Part shown: one piece after another, positions 52,826-62,804 of the stretch
How the letters are laid out: each line of letters starts with the position of its first letter
Position numbering within the stretch: position 1 is the first letter of the stretch
NCBI RefSeq assembly: GCF_036634175.1
Contig: NZ_JAZIFX010000001.1
Location: forward strand, 2,542,001 to 2,606,000
DNA: 64,000 nucleotides
From: Streptomyces sp. P9-A2
Lineage (GTDB): Bacteria; Actinomycetota; Actinomycetes; Streptomycetales; Streptomycetaceae
Reading direction: 5' to 3'
Program-made: the position numbers and the translations under genes
Notes under the pieces: model-generated
The model's input: only the letters and a program-made list of their open reading frames with translations
Databases searched by the model: none
Told to the model about the DNA's origin: nothing

Positions 52826-54112
52826 TCAGCGGCGGACGTGCCCGTCGCCGGTCACGATGTACTTGGTGCTGGTCAGCTCCGGCAGGCCCATCGGCCCCCG
52901 GGCGTGCAGCTTCTGCGTGGAGATGCCGATCTCCGCGCCGAAGCCGAACTGGCCGCCGTCGGTGAACCGGGTGGAGGCGTTGACGGCGACGGTGGTGGAG
53001 TCCACCAGTTGGGTGAACCGGCGGGCCGCCTGCTGCGAGGTGGTGACGATGGCCTCGGTGTGGCCGGAGGTCCACAGCCGGATGTGCTCCACGGCCCGGT
53101 CGAGCGAGTCGACGACGGCCGCGGCGATGTCGTGGGAGAGGTACTCGGTCTCCCAGTCCTCCGTGGTGGCCTCCACGACCGTCGCCGCGGAGTCCTTGGC
53201 GTATGCCATCACCCGCTCGTCGGCGTGCACGGTGACCCCGGCTTCGGCCAGGGCCTCCAGGGCGCGCGGCAGGAACGCGGGGGCGATGTCCTGGTGGACC
53301 AGGAGGGTCTCGGCGGCGTTGCACACGCCGACCCGCTGGGCCTTGGAGTTGACCAGGATCTCCACGGCGGTGTCGAGGTCCGCGTCGGCGTCGACGTAGA
53401 CGTGGCAGTTGCCGGTGCCGGTCTCGATGACCGGGACGACCGACTCCTGGACGATCGTGTTGATCAGGGAGGCACCGCCGCGCGGGATGAGGACGTCGAC
53501 CAGGCCGCGGGCGCGCATCAGCTCGCGCACGCTGTCCCGGCCCTCGCCGGGCACCAGCTGCACGGCGTCGGCGGGCAGCCCGGCGCCGCCCACGGCGTCG
53601 CGCAGCACCCGGACCAGTGCGGTGTTCGACCGGTACGCGGAGGACGAGCCGCGCAGCAGGACCGCGTTGCCGGACTTCAGGCACAGGGCGGCGGCGTCGA
53701 CCGTGACGTTGGGGCGGCCCTCGTAGATGATCCCGACGACGCCGAGCGGCACCCGGACCTGCCGCAGGTCGATGCCGTTGGGCAGGGTGGAGCCGCGGAC
53801 GACCTCGCCGACCGGGTCGGGCAGCGCGGCCACGTCCCGCACGTCGGAGGCGATCGCGCGCACCCGCTCCGGGGTGAGGGTGAGCCGGTCGATCATGCCC
53901 TCGCTGATGCCCGCCTCACGTGCCTTGGCGACGTCCTGGGCATTTGCTTCGACGATCTCGCTCGCCCGGACCTCCAGCGCGTCCGCGACGGCGAGCAGCG
54001 CGTCGTCCTTCGCCGCGCGTGGCAACGGCGCGAGGGTGGCGGCGGCCCCCTTGGCCCGGTATGCGGCCTGGTTGACCGGAGACATCGAGTCGTATGGCGA
54101 AAGCGTGGTCAT
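52826..54112 (-). CDS. proA: glutamate-5-semialdehyde dehydrogenase (gamma-glutamyl phosphate reductase)
   Basis: 428 residues from the ATG at 54112 ([20 protein letters not shown]). ProA signatures: [48 protein letters not shown], and the catalytic cysteine in [15 protein letters not shown]. The C-terminus is [26 protein letters not shown]. It reduces gamma-glutamyl phosphate with NADPH in proline synthesis. proB lies about 1 kb upstream on the same strand with one gene between. A leaderless -10 precedes it. Confidence 0.97.
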   Translation of the reverse strand: MTTLSPYDSMSPVNQAAYRAKGAAATLAPLPRAAKDDALLAVADALEVRASEIVEANAQDVAKAREAGISEGMIDRLTLTPERVRAIASDVRDVAALPDPVGEVVRGSTLPNGIDLRQVRVPLGVVGIIYEGRPNVTVDAAALCLKSGNAVLLRGSSSAYRSNTALVRVLRDAVGGAGLPADAVQLVPGEGRDSVRELMRARGLVDVLIPRGGASLINTIVQESVVPVIETGTGNCHVYVDADADLDTAVEILVNSKAQRVGVCNAAETLLVHQDIAPAFLPRALEALAEAGVTVHADERVMAYAKDSAATVVEATTEDWETEYLSHDIAAAVVDSLDRAVEHIRLWTSGHTEAIVTTSQQAARRFTQLVDSTTVAVNASTRFTDGGQFGFGAEIGISTQKLHARGPMGLPELTSTKYIVTGDGHVRR

Positions 54113-54118
54113 GGGGGA

Positions 54119-54124
54119 AGGGTA
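54119..54124 (-). promoter_or_regulatory. leaderless-type -10 element for proA
   Basis: TACCCT (reverse strand) lies six bases before the proA ATG, with no Shine-Dalgarno sequence. Confidence 0.5.
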
Positions 54125-54263
54125 GTGCGGCCGGAGGGCCTGATCACCGGTATCCCGAACCCCGAGACACCGGGAGCCGTGACCGGCCGGTACACGGGAG
54201 CCGTGGCCGCCGGTACAAAGGGCCGTGGTCGCTCGCGGAGGGCCGAACCGATCCCCCGGGTCG

Positions 54264-54312
54264 GAACGGATGCACCCCCACCGACGTCGCCGGCGCCGGG
54301 CCGTAGCCCGCG
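54264..54312 (-). repeat. partial duplicate of the 3' end of the gene at 54550
   Basis: 49 bases (GAACGGATGCACCCC ... CCGTAGCCCGCG) repeat 54553-54601 with three differences, same orientation. 54553-54601 is the last 16 codons of the next gene, so the 437-bp spacer holds a decayed copy of that gene end. Confidence 0.85.
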
Positions 54313-54399
54313 CTCCTCTTTGCGCCTCGACCGGCGCCGCTCTCGCGTATGCGGTGGCGCGCCGTAGGGGTTGCTCAGTTGCTGGTTGCGGTGCGTGGC

Positions 54400-54540
54400 C
54401 GTATGTGGTGGTTGCGGGCCGTGGTCGCCGTCCGTGCTCGCCGTCCGTGGTTGCGGGCCGTGCTCGCCGTCCGTGGTTGCGGGCCGTGCTCGCCGTCCGT
54501 GCTCGCCGTCCGTGGTTGCGGGCCGTGGTCGCGATCGGCC
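54400..54540. repeat. compound minisatellite (GTGGTTGCGGGCC / GTGCTCGCCGTCC units)
   Basis: About five copies of a ~27-bp compound unit built from GTGGTTGCGGGCC and GTGCTCGCCGTCC alternate between proA and the next gene. One unit is duplicated out of phase. Confidence 0.88.
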
Positions 54541-54549
54541 GCTGTCGGT

Positions 54550-55032
54550 CTAGAACGGATGCACCCCTACCGGCGTCGCCGGCGCGGGGCCGTAGCCCGC
54601 GGCGATGCGCTGGTGGTAGGTGACCCGGTCGATGACCTCCAGGCCGACGATCTCCCAGGGCGGCAGTCCCGCGGTCTGCCGGTGCTCGCCCCACAGCCGC
54701 AGCGCCACGGCGGCGGCGTCGTGCAGGTCACGGGCCTCCTCCCAGTAGCGGATCTCCGCGTGGTCCTCGGCGTACCGGCTGGTCAGCAGGAAGGGGTGGT
54801 CGTGAGCGAGCTGTTCCAGGGCGCGGCGGACCTCGGTGATCGGCGCCCGGCCGCCGGAGACGCTGAGGGTGATGTGCCACAGACGCGGGAGGTCCCGGGA
54901 CTCGCCGCTCTGGAACCGGTCGCCCGCCGCGACACTGGCCAGTGCGCGTTCCTCGCCGACCGCGCGGGAGCCGGCACCACCGCGGGACGTCGTCGTCCCA
55001 GGGCGCACTCGTCTCACGACGGCCTCCTTCAC
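54550..55032 (-). CDS. conserved hypothetical protein
   Basis: 160 residues from the GTG at 55032. After a basic N-terminus the core reads [96 protein letters not shown]. This is a ferredoxin-like alpha/beta pattern with paired Arg and Trp positions. No signal or membrane helix is present. The family is conserved between proA and proB in streptomycetes as far as I recall, with no known role. The gene end is duplicated 290 bp downstream. Confidence 0.75.
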   Translation of the reverse strand: MKEAVVRRVRPGTTTSRGGAGSRAVGEERALASVAAGDRFQSGESRDLPRLWHITLSVSGGRAPITEVRRALEQLAHDHPFLLTSRYAEDHAEIRYWEEARDLHDAAAVALRLWGEHRQTAGLPPWEIVGLEVIDRVTYHQRIAAGYGPAPATPVGVHPF

Positions 55033-55153
55033 GCACAGGCCGGCCCCTGAGGCCGGGCAGATGTGTTCCCTGGAACAAAGTGGAGCAGGCCGCCGGGCGT
55101 CGTGGGGCGGTTTTGCGGAACGTCCACCACGGGGGGCGCGCGATCCGGCACAT

Positions 55154-56281
55154 TTACGGATGCAGGACCACCAGATCGTCCCTGTGTACGACCTCGCGTT
55201 CGTACTCGGGGCCGAGGTCCCGGGCGAGGTCGTGGGTGGAGCGGCCGATCAGCCGGGGGATCTCTTTGGCGTCGAAGTTGACCAGGCCGCGGGCCACCGG
55301 CCGCCCCGCGCGGTCCCGCAGCTCGACCGGGTCGCCCGCGCTGAACTCGCCTTCGACGCCCGCGATCCCGGCCGGCAGCAGCGACTTGCGGCGCTCGACG
55401 ACCGCGCGCACCGCGCCGTCGTCGAGGGTGAGCGAGCCCTGCGGGGTGGACGCGTGCTGGAGCCACAGCAGCCGGTCGGCGGAGCGCCGGCCGGTGGGGT
55501 GGAAGTAGGTGCCGGTGTCCGCGCCGGCGAGGGCGTCCCCCGCGTGGACGGTGCTGGTCAGTACGACCGGGACGCCCGCGGCGGCGGCGATCCGGGCGGC
55601 CTCGACCTTGGTGACCATGCCGCCGGTGCCGACGCCGGCCTTCCCGGCGCTGCCGATCTCGACGTGGGCGAGGTCCTCCGGGCCCCGCACCAGCGAGATC
55701 CGCGAGGTGCCGGGCCGGGCGGGGTCGCCGTCGTACACGCCGTCCACGTCGGACAGCAGGACCAGCAGGTCGGCGTGGACCAGGTGGGCGACGAGGGCGG
55801 CGAGGCGGTCGTTGTCCCCGAAGCGGATCTCGTCGGTGGCGACGGTGTCGTTCTCGTTGACGACCGGGAAGGCGCCCATCGCCAGCAGCTTGTCGAGGGT
55901 GCGGGAGGCGTTGCGGTGGTGGGCGCGGCGGCTCATGTCGTCGGAGGTGAGCAGCACTTGGCCGACGCGGACGCCGTAGCGGGCGAAGGATGCGGTGTAG
56001 CGGGCCATCAGCAGACCCTGGCCGACGCTGGCGGCGGCCTGCTGGCGGGCGAGGTCGCGCGGTCGCCGGGTGAGGCCCAGGGGGGCGAGCCCGGCGGCGA
56101 TGGCACCGGAGGAGACGAGGACGAGTTCGCGCTCTCCCCCGGACCGTACTTTGGCGAGCACGTCGACGAGTGCGTCGACCCGGTCGGCGTCCAGGCCGCC
56201 CGCCGCGGTCGTCAGCGACGAGGATCCGACCTTGACGACGATCCTGCGGGCCTCGCCCACGGCCTGCCTTGCCCCTGCCAC
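55154..56281 (-). CDS. proB: glutamate 5-kinase
   Basis: 375 residues from the GTG at 56281 (MAGARQAVGEARRIVVKVGS); the frame opens further to 56374 but the family normally begins here. The amino-acid kinase domain shows RIVVKVGSSSLTTAAGG, ELVLVSSGAIAAGLAPLG, VVNENDTVATDEIRFGDNDRLAALVA, LLSDVDGVYDGDP and GTGGMVTKVEAARIAAAAG. The C-terminal PUA domain reads SLLPAGIAGVEGEFSAGDPVELRDRAGRPVARGLVNFDAKEI. It phosphorylates glutamate, the first proline step, and is usually feedback-inhibited by proline. Confidence 0.96.
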   Translation of the reverse strand: MAGARQAVGEARRIVVKVGSSSLTTAAGGLDADRVDALVDVLAKVRSGGERELVLVSSGAIAAGLAPLGLTRRPRDLARQQAAASVGQGLLMARYTASFARYGVRVGQVLLTSDDMSRRAHHRNASRTLDKLLAMGAFPVVNENDTVATDEIRFGDNDRLAALVAHLVHADLLVLLSDVDGVYDGDPARPGTSRISLVRGPEDLAHVEIGSAGKAGVGTGGMVTKVEAARIAAAAGVPVVLTSTVHAGDALAGADTGTYFHPTGRRSADRLLWLQHASTPQGSLTLDDGAVRAVVERRKSLLPAGIAGVEGEFSAGDPVELRDRAGRPVARGLVNFDAKEIPRLIGRSTHDLARDLGPEYEREVVHRDDLVVLHP

Positions 56282-56911
56282 CTGGTGTGCCGTCCCCTCG
56301 CGTCTGACGCGTGTCGATCGATCGCTCACCGGGAAATCTACGGGAAGGGGCGGTGCGGTGCGCTGCCGTTTCACGCTGCGGACCGCACCGCGGAACCGGT
56401 TCGGGCTCCGCGAGCGGCTGCGTCCTCAAGACTGCCGGGCACGGAGAAGCGCACCGTACGTCCGGGTCCGAGCCGGCTCGTCGCATGGCCGGGCGGCCTT
56501 CCAGCGCGTGTTCATGGGTGAACCTACTCGAAACAACTCAGCCACTGAACCCACGCTGGAGCAAGGCGCGGACTCCCTGGGAATCGAGGAGTCACGGCCA
56601 CACCACAGCAGACGGGTGCCTGAAGCCGGAATCGGCCAACCCCGGTCATTCCCCCCGCACACGGCGCGGATCGACCTTCACCGGCTCCGGCTCTTCCTCC
56701 GTCCTCACCGCCCGGCCTGAAACGGGATCAGCATCACGCTCATCCGGATCACCGTGACCTGCTTGAGAGGAAATGCCCGCTCGGTCCTGACTGTCGGGGA
56801 GCGGTGACGGGTCATAGCAGTTCACGGTCGGGCCGGCAGGTGGACACGCCCGTGTCGTCCGGGGGTCGGTGCACGTTAATCCCCAGACGTCCTTCGTGTG
56901 ACGACTTTGGA
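56282..56911. other. 630-bp divergent spacer upstream of proB and the wall-polymer genes
   Basis: No coding frame with family resemblance was seen. It holds a hairpin GCGGTGCG...CGCACCGC (about 56350-56395) and, towards the right, AT-richer DNA that must contain the promoter of the gene at 56912. The promoter hexamers were not pinned down. Confidence 0.5.
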
Positions 56912-59098
56912 GTGACCGCAGTGCACGTACCTCTTCCCCTCCGATGGTTCGCGGCAGGACTTCCTCACCGACGAACCGCCCTGAAAGCGTGTGTCGCCAC
57001 CGCTCTCGTGGGAGCCGTCGTGGCGCAGGCCGTCGGAGCCCTGCTCGCGAACGTCCCGCTGCTGCTCACCGCGACCGTCGTGTCCCTGGCGGTCGAGGGC
57101 GTCCTGTACCGGTGGCAGCCCGGCATGCTGCCGTTGTTCGTCAAGGCGCACGCGGACATCACCGTCCGCCACCTGCTGCGGGACCTGCTGCTGGTGGTGG
57201 GTCTGCTGCGGCTCACCGAACAGCACCGGGAGGCCCAGTACACTCCGCTCGTCGCCGGTCTGCTCGTCTTCTACGCGCTGCACTGCGCGATCCAGGCCGT
57301 GTCCGTGCTGGTCCGCCGCACCCGCACGCCGCCGGTGCTGACCCGGAACATCGACGCCTCGGTCCTGCGGCTGCCCCCCGCCCCGGCCGCGCTGCTGCGC
57401 CGCCCCGGACATCGGCTGCTGCTCCTGGGCCTGCCCGCGACCGCCGGCCTGGCCACGGCGGCGGTGACCCGGGAGTCCTTGCCCGCGGCGGCCGGGGTCG
57501 CGGTGTCGGTCGTGCTCGCGGCGGCCGGCCTGGGCGCCCTGCTGATGCGGCTGCTGCCCTCCCGGCGTCCGGCGGGCGAGCAGGAGGTGCTCGACTGGTT
57601 CGACGCCTGGCTGGCCGAGTACCGGCCCACGGTCGGCCTGTACTTCTCCGGCGGGGTGTCCTCCGCCTACCAGGCCAACATGTGGCTGGAGACGATGAGC
57701 AGACTCGACGGACGGCCCGTCGTCATCCTGCGCGAACGGTTCATGACGGCGAGGATCGCGACGACCGACCTCCCCATCGTGTGCCTGCCGAAGGTGTCCA
57801 CCCTCATGCGGCTCGAGCACTCCACGCTGCGGGTGCTCATCCACCCGTCGAACTCCGGCAAGACCTCGCAGGTGCTGCGCATCCCCACGATCAAGCATGC
57901 CTTCGTCAACCACGGAGAGAGCGACAAGCTGTCGTCCTGCAACCCGTACGCGAAGGCCTACGACGAGGTGTGGGTGGCCGGCCCCGAGGCGCGTGAACGG
58001 TACGCGCGGGCCGGGGTCGGGGTCGAGGACAAGGACGTGGTGGAGATCGGGCGTCCCCAACTGGACGCCGTACGACCCTGGTCGGGCCCGCCGGCGGCCG
58101 GCGCCCGGACCACCGTGCTGTACGCGCCGACCTGGGAGGGATGGGACGGCGACCCGGGCAACACCTCGGTGATCGCGGCCGGGGAGAACCTCGTACGGGT
58201 GCTGCTCGCGGACCCGGGTGTGCGCCTGCTGTACAAGCCGCACCCGCTGACCGGCTCGGTGGAACCCGCGGCGGGCGCCGCCGACCGGCGCATCCGGGAG
58301 CTGATCCGGGCGGCGAACCGGGAGCGGCCCTCGGCATCCGCGCGACCCGCGCGATCCGCCTCGGAGCTGGACCGGCTCACGGCCGAGCTGGACCGGCTCA
58401 CGGCGGCCGGGGTCCGGGAAGGCGCCGACCAACTGGAGCGGATGCTGGCCCAGTCCGTCCCACCGCCCGGCCGGGCCGAGGCGGTGGCGAGGGCCACGGC
58501 GGCCTGGGAGGAGGCCTACTGGGCGTCGCTGCCGGAGGCGGAGCACCAGATCGTCACAGGCGTACGGCCCGCCCTGTACGCCTGCTTCAACATCGCCGAC
58601 CTGCTGGTCAGCGATGTGTCCAGCGTCATCAGCGACTTCCTCGCCAGTGGCAAACCGTACGCGGTGGCGAACACCAGCGGGCTGTCCGAGGACGCTTTCC
58701 GCGCCGCGTTCCCGACGGTGGCGGCGGCGACCGTGCTGCTCCCGGACGCGGGCGGGGTGCCGGCTCTGCTGGAGGCGGTCCGGCACCCGGAGAAGGACGA
58801 ACTGGCGGACGCCCGTACGGAATTGAAGCTGCGGCTACTGGGCCCCGACGAGCCGACGTCACAGGAGCGCTGCAACGCGGCCCTGCGCGACCTGTCCGCG
58901 GCGGCCCTGGACACCAGGGCACACCGTGACCGGGCCGGGGCACGGCACCCGCGACCGCAGCGGCTCGCGGAGGACCTGCCCGGTCCCCGTCGGGATTCCG
59001 ACGCCGCCCCGGGTGCCGGCACGCACTCCGGCACCGCGGCCGACGCGGCTGCGGCGAGGCCCGTCACGCCGCCGTCGCGGTCGGTGCCTCCGGGGTGA
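56912..59098 (+). CDS. membrane-anchored CDP-glycerol glycerophosphotransferase-like enzyme, paralogue A
   Basis: 728 residues from the GTG at 56912 (the frame extends to 56804). The N-terminal third has four to six membrane helices. The rest is a TagB/TagF-like GT-B fold: VDWFDAW-type LDWFDAWLAEYRPTVGLYFSGG, VVILRERFMTARI, IKHAFVNHGESDKLS, TVLYAPTWEGWDGDPGNTSVIAAGENLVRVLL, LYKPHPLTGS and FNIADLLVSDVSSVISDFLASGKPYAVAN. These are the family's nucleotide and polyol-phosphate binding blocks. It should add alditol-phosphate units to a wall polymer at the inner membrane face. It is closely related to the gene at 60533. Confidence 0.88.
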   Translation: MTAVHVPLPLRWFAAGLPHRRTALKACVATALVGAVVAQAVGALLANVPLLLTATVVSLAVEGVLYRWQPGMLPLFVKAHADITVRHLLRDLLLVVGLLRLTEQHREAQYTPLVAGLLVFYALHCAIQAVSVLVRRTRTPPVLTRNIDASVLRLPPAPAALLRRPGHRLLLLGLPATAGLATAAVTRESLPAAAGVAVSVVLAAAGLGALLMRLLPSRRPAGEQEVLDWFDAWLAEYRPTVGLYFSGGVSSAYQANMWLETMSRLDGRPVVILRERFMTARIATTDLPIVCLPKVSTLMRLEHSTLRVLIHPSNSGKTSQVLRIPTIKHAFVNHGESDKLSSCNPYAKAYDEVWVAGPEARERYARAGVGVEDKDVVEIGRPQLDAVRPWSGPPAAGARTTVLYAPTWEGWDGDPGNTSVIAAGENLVRVLLADPGVRLLYKPHPLTGSVEPAAGAADRRIRELIRAANRERPSASARPARSASELDRLTAELDRLTAAGVREGADQLERMLAQSVPPPGRAEAVARATAAWEEAYWASLPEAEHQIVTGVRPALYACFNIADLLVSDVSSVISDFLASGKPYAVANTSGLSEDAFRAAFPTVAAATVLLPDAGGVPALLEAVRHPEKDELADARTELKLRLLGPDEPTSQERCNAALRDLSAAALDTRAHRDRAGARHPRPQRLAEDLPGPRRDSDAAPGAGTHSGTAADAAAARPVTPPSRSVPPG

Positions 59099-60293
59099 CC
59101 TTCTCGGCGGGGGCCAGCAGGCGGCGGGCCCGGCGGGCGACGCGGCGCAGGACGGTGGGCGTGCCGCCCTCCCGGTAGCCGGGGAAGGCGCGGGCCTCAC
59201 GGGGCTCGGCGAGGTAGACGGCGTCGGGGATGCCCGCCGCCCGGTCACGGAAGTGCGGATACCCGAGGTAGAGGCGTCGGCCCCGCCGTTCCAGGAGGGG
59301 CGGCGCCTGCTTCTTCGACGCCGTGAACCTCACCGCTTCGATGAGGAGTTCGAGCCGCTGTTCGGCCACCAGGTGCAGCCGCAGCCGCTCCCCGACCTTC
59401 AGATGCCGGGCGACGCCCTCGGTCCAGTGGGCGTCCGTCAGCGGCTTCGCCAGCTCCAGTTTGCGCCGCCGCACCCGGTCGCCGTCCTTGAGGAATCCGG
59501 GGCCGAACTGCGGGAGCAGGGTGATGGTGAAGGGCCGCACCATCAGCCTGTCACGCCGGGGGCCCTCCGGGACGAGGCCGGCGATCAGGTTCATGAGAAG
59601 TCGGGCGGAATCGAACCGCAGGGCATAGCCCCCGCTCTTGGTCACGTGCTTGCCGTCGTCGCGGCCCACCAGGTAGTAGCAGGTGTGGTCGGCGACCACG
59701 GAGACGCCGTCCGCCCTGAGGTACGCCTCCATGGTGAACAGCGCGTCCTCGCCGGTGTAGAGCGACTCGTCGAACCGTATGCCGTGCCGGTCCAACAGGG
59801 CGCGGCGGAACAGCTTCTGTGCGCTGAGCGTGTACATGATGTTGGAGGAGTGCACGTCGGTGCGCTCCACCGTACGGCCGAACATCGACTTCGGGGCGCC
59901 GCGGTCGACGCCCTCGATCCGCCCCAGGACGACATCGGTGCCGGCCCGGTCCGCCATGGCGACCATCCGCTCGAGGGCTTCGGGGCCCAGCCGGTCGTCG
60001 GCGTCCAGGAAGAAGACGTACCGCCCGCGGGCCCTGTCCAGTCCGACGTTGCGCGGGCCGCTGGGACCGCCCGAGTTCGCCTGCCGGAGCACGGTGACGC
60101 GCAGGGGCGCACGCTCCGCGAACTCCTCCAGGTACTCCCCCGTGCCGTCGGTCGAGCCGTCGTCGACGGCGACGACCTCGATGCGCTGCGGACCGATGGT
60201 CTGCGCCTCCACGGAGGCGAGGCAATCGACCAGGTACGGCATCGCTTCGTACGCCCCGATGACCACGGTGACGTCAGGCTGCGCCACGGTCAC
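59064..60293 (-). CDS. family 2 glycosyltransferase
   Basis: 409 residues from the GTG at 60293 with GGGGGAAAC upstream. The GT2 core shows VTVVIGAYEAMPYLVDCLASVEAQT, VVAVDDGSTDGTGEYLEEF, ANSGGPSGPRNVGLDRARGRYVFFLDADDRLGPEALERM (DAD metal/nucleotide motif) and YTGEDALFTMEAYLRAD. The C-terminal half is a TagX/TarP-like extension with no membrane helix. It probably glycosylates the wall polymer made by its neighbours. The 3' end overlaps the convergent paralogue A by 35 bases. Confidence 0.9.
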   Translation of the reverse strand: MTVAQPDVTVVIGAYEAMPYLVDCLASVEAQTIGPQRIEVVAVDDGSTDGTGEYLEEFAERAPLRVTVLRQANSGGPSGPRNVGLDRARGRYVFFLDADDRLGPEALERMVAMADRAGTDVVLGRIEGVDRGAPKSMFGRTVERTDVHSSNIMYTLSAQKLFRRALLDRHGIRFDESLYTGEDALFTMEAYLRADGVSVVADHTCYYLVGRDDGKHVTKSGGYALRFDSARLLMNLIAGLVPEGPRRDRLMVRPFTITLLPQFGPGFLKDGDRVRRRKLELAKPLTDAHWTEGVARHLKVGERLRLHLVAEQRLELLIEAVRFTASKKQAPPLLERRGRRLYLGYPHFRDRAAGIPDAVYLAEPREARAFPGYREGGTPTVLRRVARRARRLLAPAEKVTPEAPTATAA

Positions 60294-60449
60294 GTTTCCC
60301 CCTTGTTATGGGATATTTCCCTCTGTATCGCCTCATTCGCTACTTGGTTAGACGGGTGTTCGAGGTAGGAGGTTGCTTCAAACTCCCGTTCAAGTGGTCT
60401 ACACCCCAAGGGTGTTGGGGAGACTCGGCCAACGGCTGCCCGTACAGAA

Positions 60450-60488
60450 GGGCTCGGCTCCGAGGAGTTGTTCCTCGGAGCCGAGCCC
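60450..60488. terminator. hairpin terminator between the two polymer genes
   Basis: A perfect 17-bp stem (GGGCTCGGCTCCGAGGA and its complement) around GTTGT. On the reverse strand it lies downstream of the gene ending at 60533 and upstream of the GT2 gene. A GTGTCCGG tandem repeat (60497-60530) adjoins it. Confidence 0.92.
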
Positions 60489-60532
60489 TGTCAGGTGTTC
60501 GGGTGTCCGGGTGTCCGGGTGTCCGGGGCCGG

Positions 60533-62650
60533 TCAGTTCGCTCCGGTACCGTCCGTCTCGCCGGTCACCGACGCCGCCTGTGCGGGCAGCGCGTCCGCCG
60601 GCTCCACGTCCGGGCCGCCGACCACGGTCCGGGACTCCTGGCCGAGGTTGCGCGTCTCGGCCTTCCGGGCGAGCCGCGCGACCGCGGCGTTGAACTGGTC
60701 GATGGAGGCCGGCTCGTCCGAGCCCAGCAGGTAGCGCTTGAGTTCGTCCCGCTCCCCGGCCAGCGGATCGGCCTGCGGGTCGCGGACCGCCTCGAGCAGC
60801 TCGGCCAGCCCGGTCGCGTCATTGGACAGGACCACCGCGGCGCGCACCGCCGTGTTCTGCCGCTTGAACTTCTCCGCCCCCAGCCCGGCGGAGTCGGTGA
60901 CCGCGTACGGCTTGCCGCTGGCGATGAAGTCGGAGACCACGCTGGAGATGTCGGAGACCATCGCGTCGGACACGTTGAAGCAGTCGTACAGGCGCGGCTG
61001 GGCCTCCGTGATGACGCGGTGCTCCCAGTCGGGGAAGGAACTCCAGTACGCGGTGTTCCACTCGGCGCGCAGCCGGGCGGTCTCCTCGTGCAGCGCCACG
61101 TCGATCAGGCCGTCGCGGCTGGTCTCGGCCTCGTCCCCCTTGTCGGTGGAGCCGGCCAGGTCGGCCAGCCGGGCCTCGATACGGGCCAGCTCGGCCCGCG
61201 CCCGGTCCTGCGCCGCCGTGTCGACGGTGAAACGGGCGTCGGCGGCGCGCTCGGCCGCGGCCTGTTCGATCAGCTCGGTGATCCGCCGGTGGGCGGCCTT
61301 GGCCTGCCCGCTGCGGGTGCCGGTGAAGGGGTGCGGCTTGTAGAGGACGCGGACCGCGGGGTCGGCCGCGATCAGCCGCTTCACGATGTTCTCGCCGGCC
61401 AGCAGGAGCGAGGTGTTGCCCGGGTTGTCGTCCCAGCCCTCCCAGGTGGGGGCGTAGAGCACCGTCGGGCGGTGGTCCTCGGCGGAGCCCGCGGCCGTGG
61501 CCTGCCAGGTCTCGATGGGGGCCAGTTGCGGGCGGCCGACCTCGACGATGTCGTCGTCACGGACGCCGACGTCGGCGATGGCATAACGGTCGCGGCCCGC
61601 GCGGCCGGCCGTCCACACCTCGTCGTAGACCTTGCTGAACGGGTTGACGCTGGCGATCTTGTCACTGTCGCCGTGCCCGACGAAGACGTGCTTCATGGTC
61701 GGCACGCGCAGCAGGTGGATGTTCTTGCCGACGTTCGCCGCGTACAGCGCGACCCGCACCGTGGACAGGTCCAGGTTCATCAGGTGCACCCCTCCGGGCA
61801 CGCAGATGACCGGCACCGTGGCGGGGGCCAGGTTGGTCAGTATGGCCCGCTCGCGCAGGATGACCAGCGGCCGGGTGTCCAGCTGCTCCATGGTCTCCAG
61901 CCACATGTTGACCTGGTACACGGAGTCCCTGGAGCCGGAGAAGTACAGCACCGTCTCGGGCCGGTACTCGCGCAGCCAGTCGTCGACCGCCACCAGAACC
62001 TGGTCGGCCTTCGGCGGTATCCGTTGGCCCCGCACGTAGGGCACCAGGGCCAGCACGTAGGCGAGGCTCAGGACCACCGTGATGCCGATACCGACGAAAC
62101 CGAGGAGGGCCGAGTCGAGGGCCGCGGCGAGCAGTATGCCGCCGACCGCCGCCAGGTCGAGGTGGAGCATCTTCTCCGCGGCGCGGTGCGTCAGCGCGCG
62201 CGGCGGCGCGTCCGGGATCCGGATACGGGACGCCAGGTCCACGTTGCGGGTGGCCACCGGCATGCGCCGGCGGCTGCGGATCAGTGTAGTCAGCGCGCCG
62301 TGCGGGGCCTGAAGGCCGTAGAACGCGATGAAGCAGGCGATCGCCCCGTAGTAGATCAGGTTGTCCGCGAGGGACATCCGGGCCAGCAGCAGGATCAGCA
62401 GCAGCTGGCGGATCAGGAAGCGGATCGACAGGCCCGCCCGCACCTTGCTGAGGCGGTTGACCAGGTAGCTGCCCCTGCGGTGCAGATAGTGGTCGGCCAG
62501 GTAGGTCACGGCGGCCGCTGCGGCGAAGGCGGGAACGCTCGGGACGAGCGCGGCCAGCATGAGGCAGGGGAAGCCCAGCATCACGAGGACCGCTGCGGCC
62601 AGCTCGGCCGCGCTGCCCACCCGGGCGACGCGAATAGCGGTGGATATCAA
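60533..62650 (-). CDS. membrane-anchored CDP-glycerol glycerophosphotransferase-like enzyme, paralogue B (SCO2590-like)
   Basis: 705 residues if the TTG at 62650 is the start (AGCAGG eight bases upstream); no ATG or GTG suits better. N-terminal membrane helices include AAAVLVMLGFPCLMLAALVPSVPAFAAAAAVTYL. The same GT-B blocks as paralogue A follow: DWLREYRPETVLYFSGSRDSVYQVNMWLETMEQLDTRPLVILRER, MKHVFVGHGDSDKIASVNPFSKVYDEVW, TVLYAPTWEGWDDNPGNTSLLLAGENIV and VSDAMVSDISSVVSDFIASGKPYAV. The two genes are likely polymerase and primase, or two polymer types. Confidence 0.87.
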   Translation of the reverse strand: MISTAIRVARVGSAAELAAAVLVMLGFPCLMLAALVPSVPAFAAAAAVTYLADHYLHRRGSYLVNRLSKVRAGLSIRFLIRQLLLILLLARMSLADNLIYYGAIACFIAFYGLQAPHGALTTLIRSRRRMPVATRNVDLASRIRIPDAPPRALTHRAAEKMLHLDLAAVGGILLAAALDSALLGFVGIGITVVLSLAYVLALVPYVRGQRIPPKADQVLVAVDDWLREYRPETVLYFSGSRDSVYQVNMWLETMEQLDTRPLVILRERAILTNLAPATVPVICVPGGVHLMNLDLSTVRVALYAANVGKNIHLLRVPTMKHVFVGHGDSDKIASVNPFSKVYDEVWTAGRAGRDRYAIADVGVRDDDIVEVGRPQLAPIETWQATAAGSAEDHRPTVLYAPTWEGWDDNPGNTSLLLAGENIVKRLIAADPAVRVLYKPHPFTGTRSGQAKAAHRRITELIEQAAAERAADARFTVDTAAQDRARAELARIEARLADLAGSTDKGDEAETSRDGLIDVALHEETARLRAEWNTAYWSSFPDWEHRVITEAQPRLYDCFNVSDAMVSDISSVVSDFIASGKPYAVTDSAGLGAEKFKRQNTAVRAAVVLSNDATGLAELLEAVRDPQADPLAGERDELKRYLLGSDEPASIDQFNAAVARLARKAETRNLGQESRTVVGGPDVEPADALPAQAASVTGETDGTGAN

Positions 62651-62804
62651 CGGAGAAACCTGCTCTTGGAGGGGGGAGTGCGGGTTTGTACCTGTGGGTA
62701 ATTCGTTGACGACGGACTCAGGCCCCCGCGAACACCCGCGCAGGAACTGCGTAAACGGGAGGCCGCAGAGGCCTGAATTACCGAATTCTATTTGCCGCCA
62801 ATTA

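Noticed and set aside
56426..56662. 78-residue frame upstream of proB
   Set aside because: No ribosome site, no known motif and atypical third-position composition.
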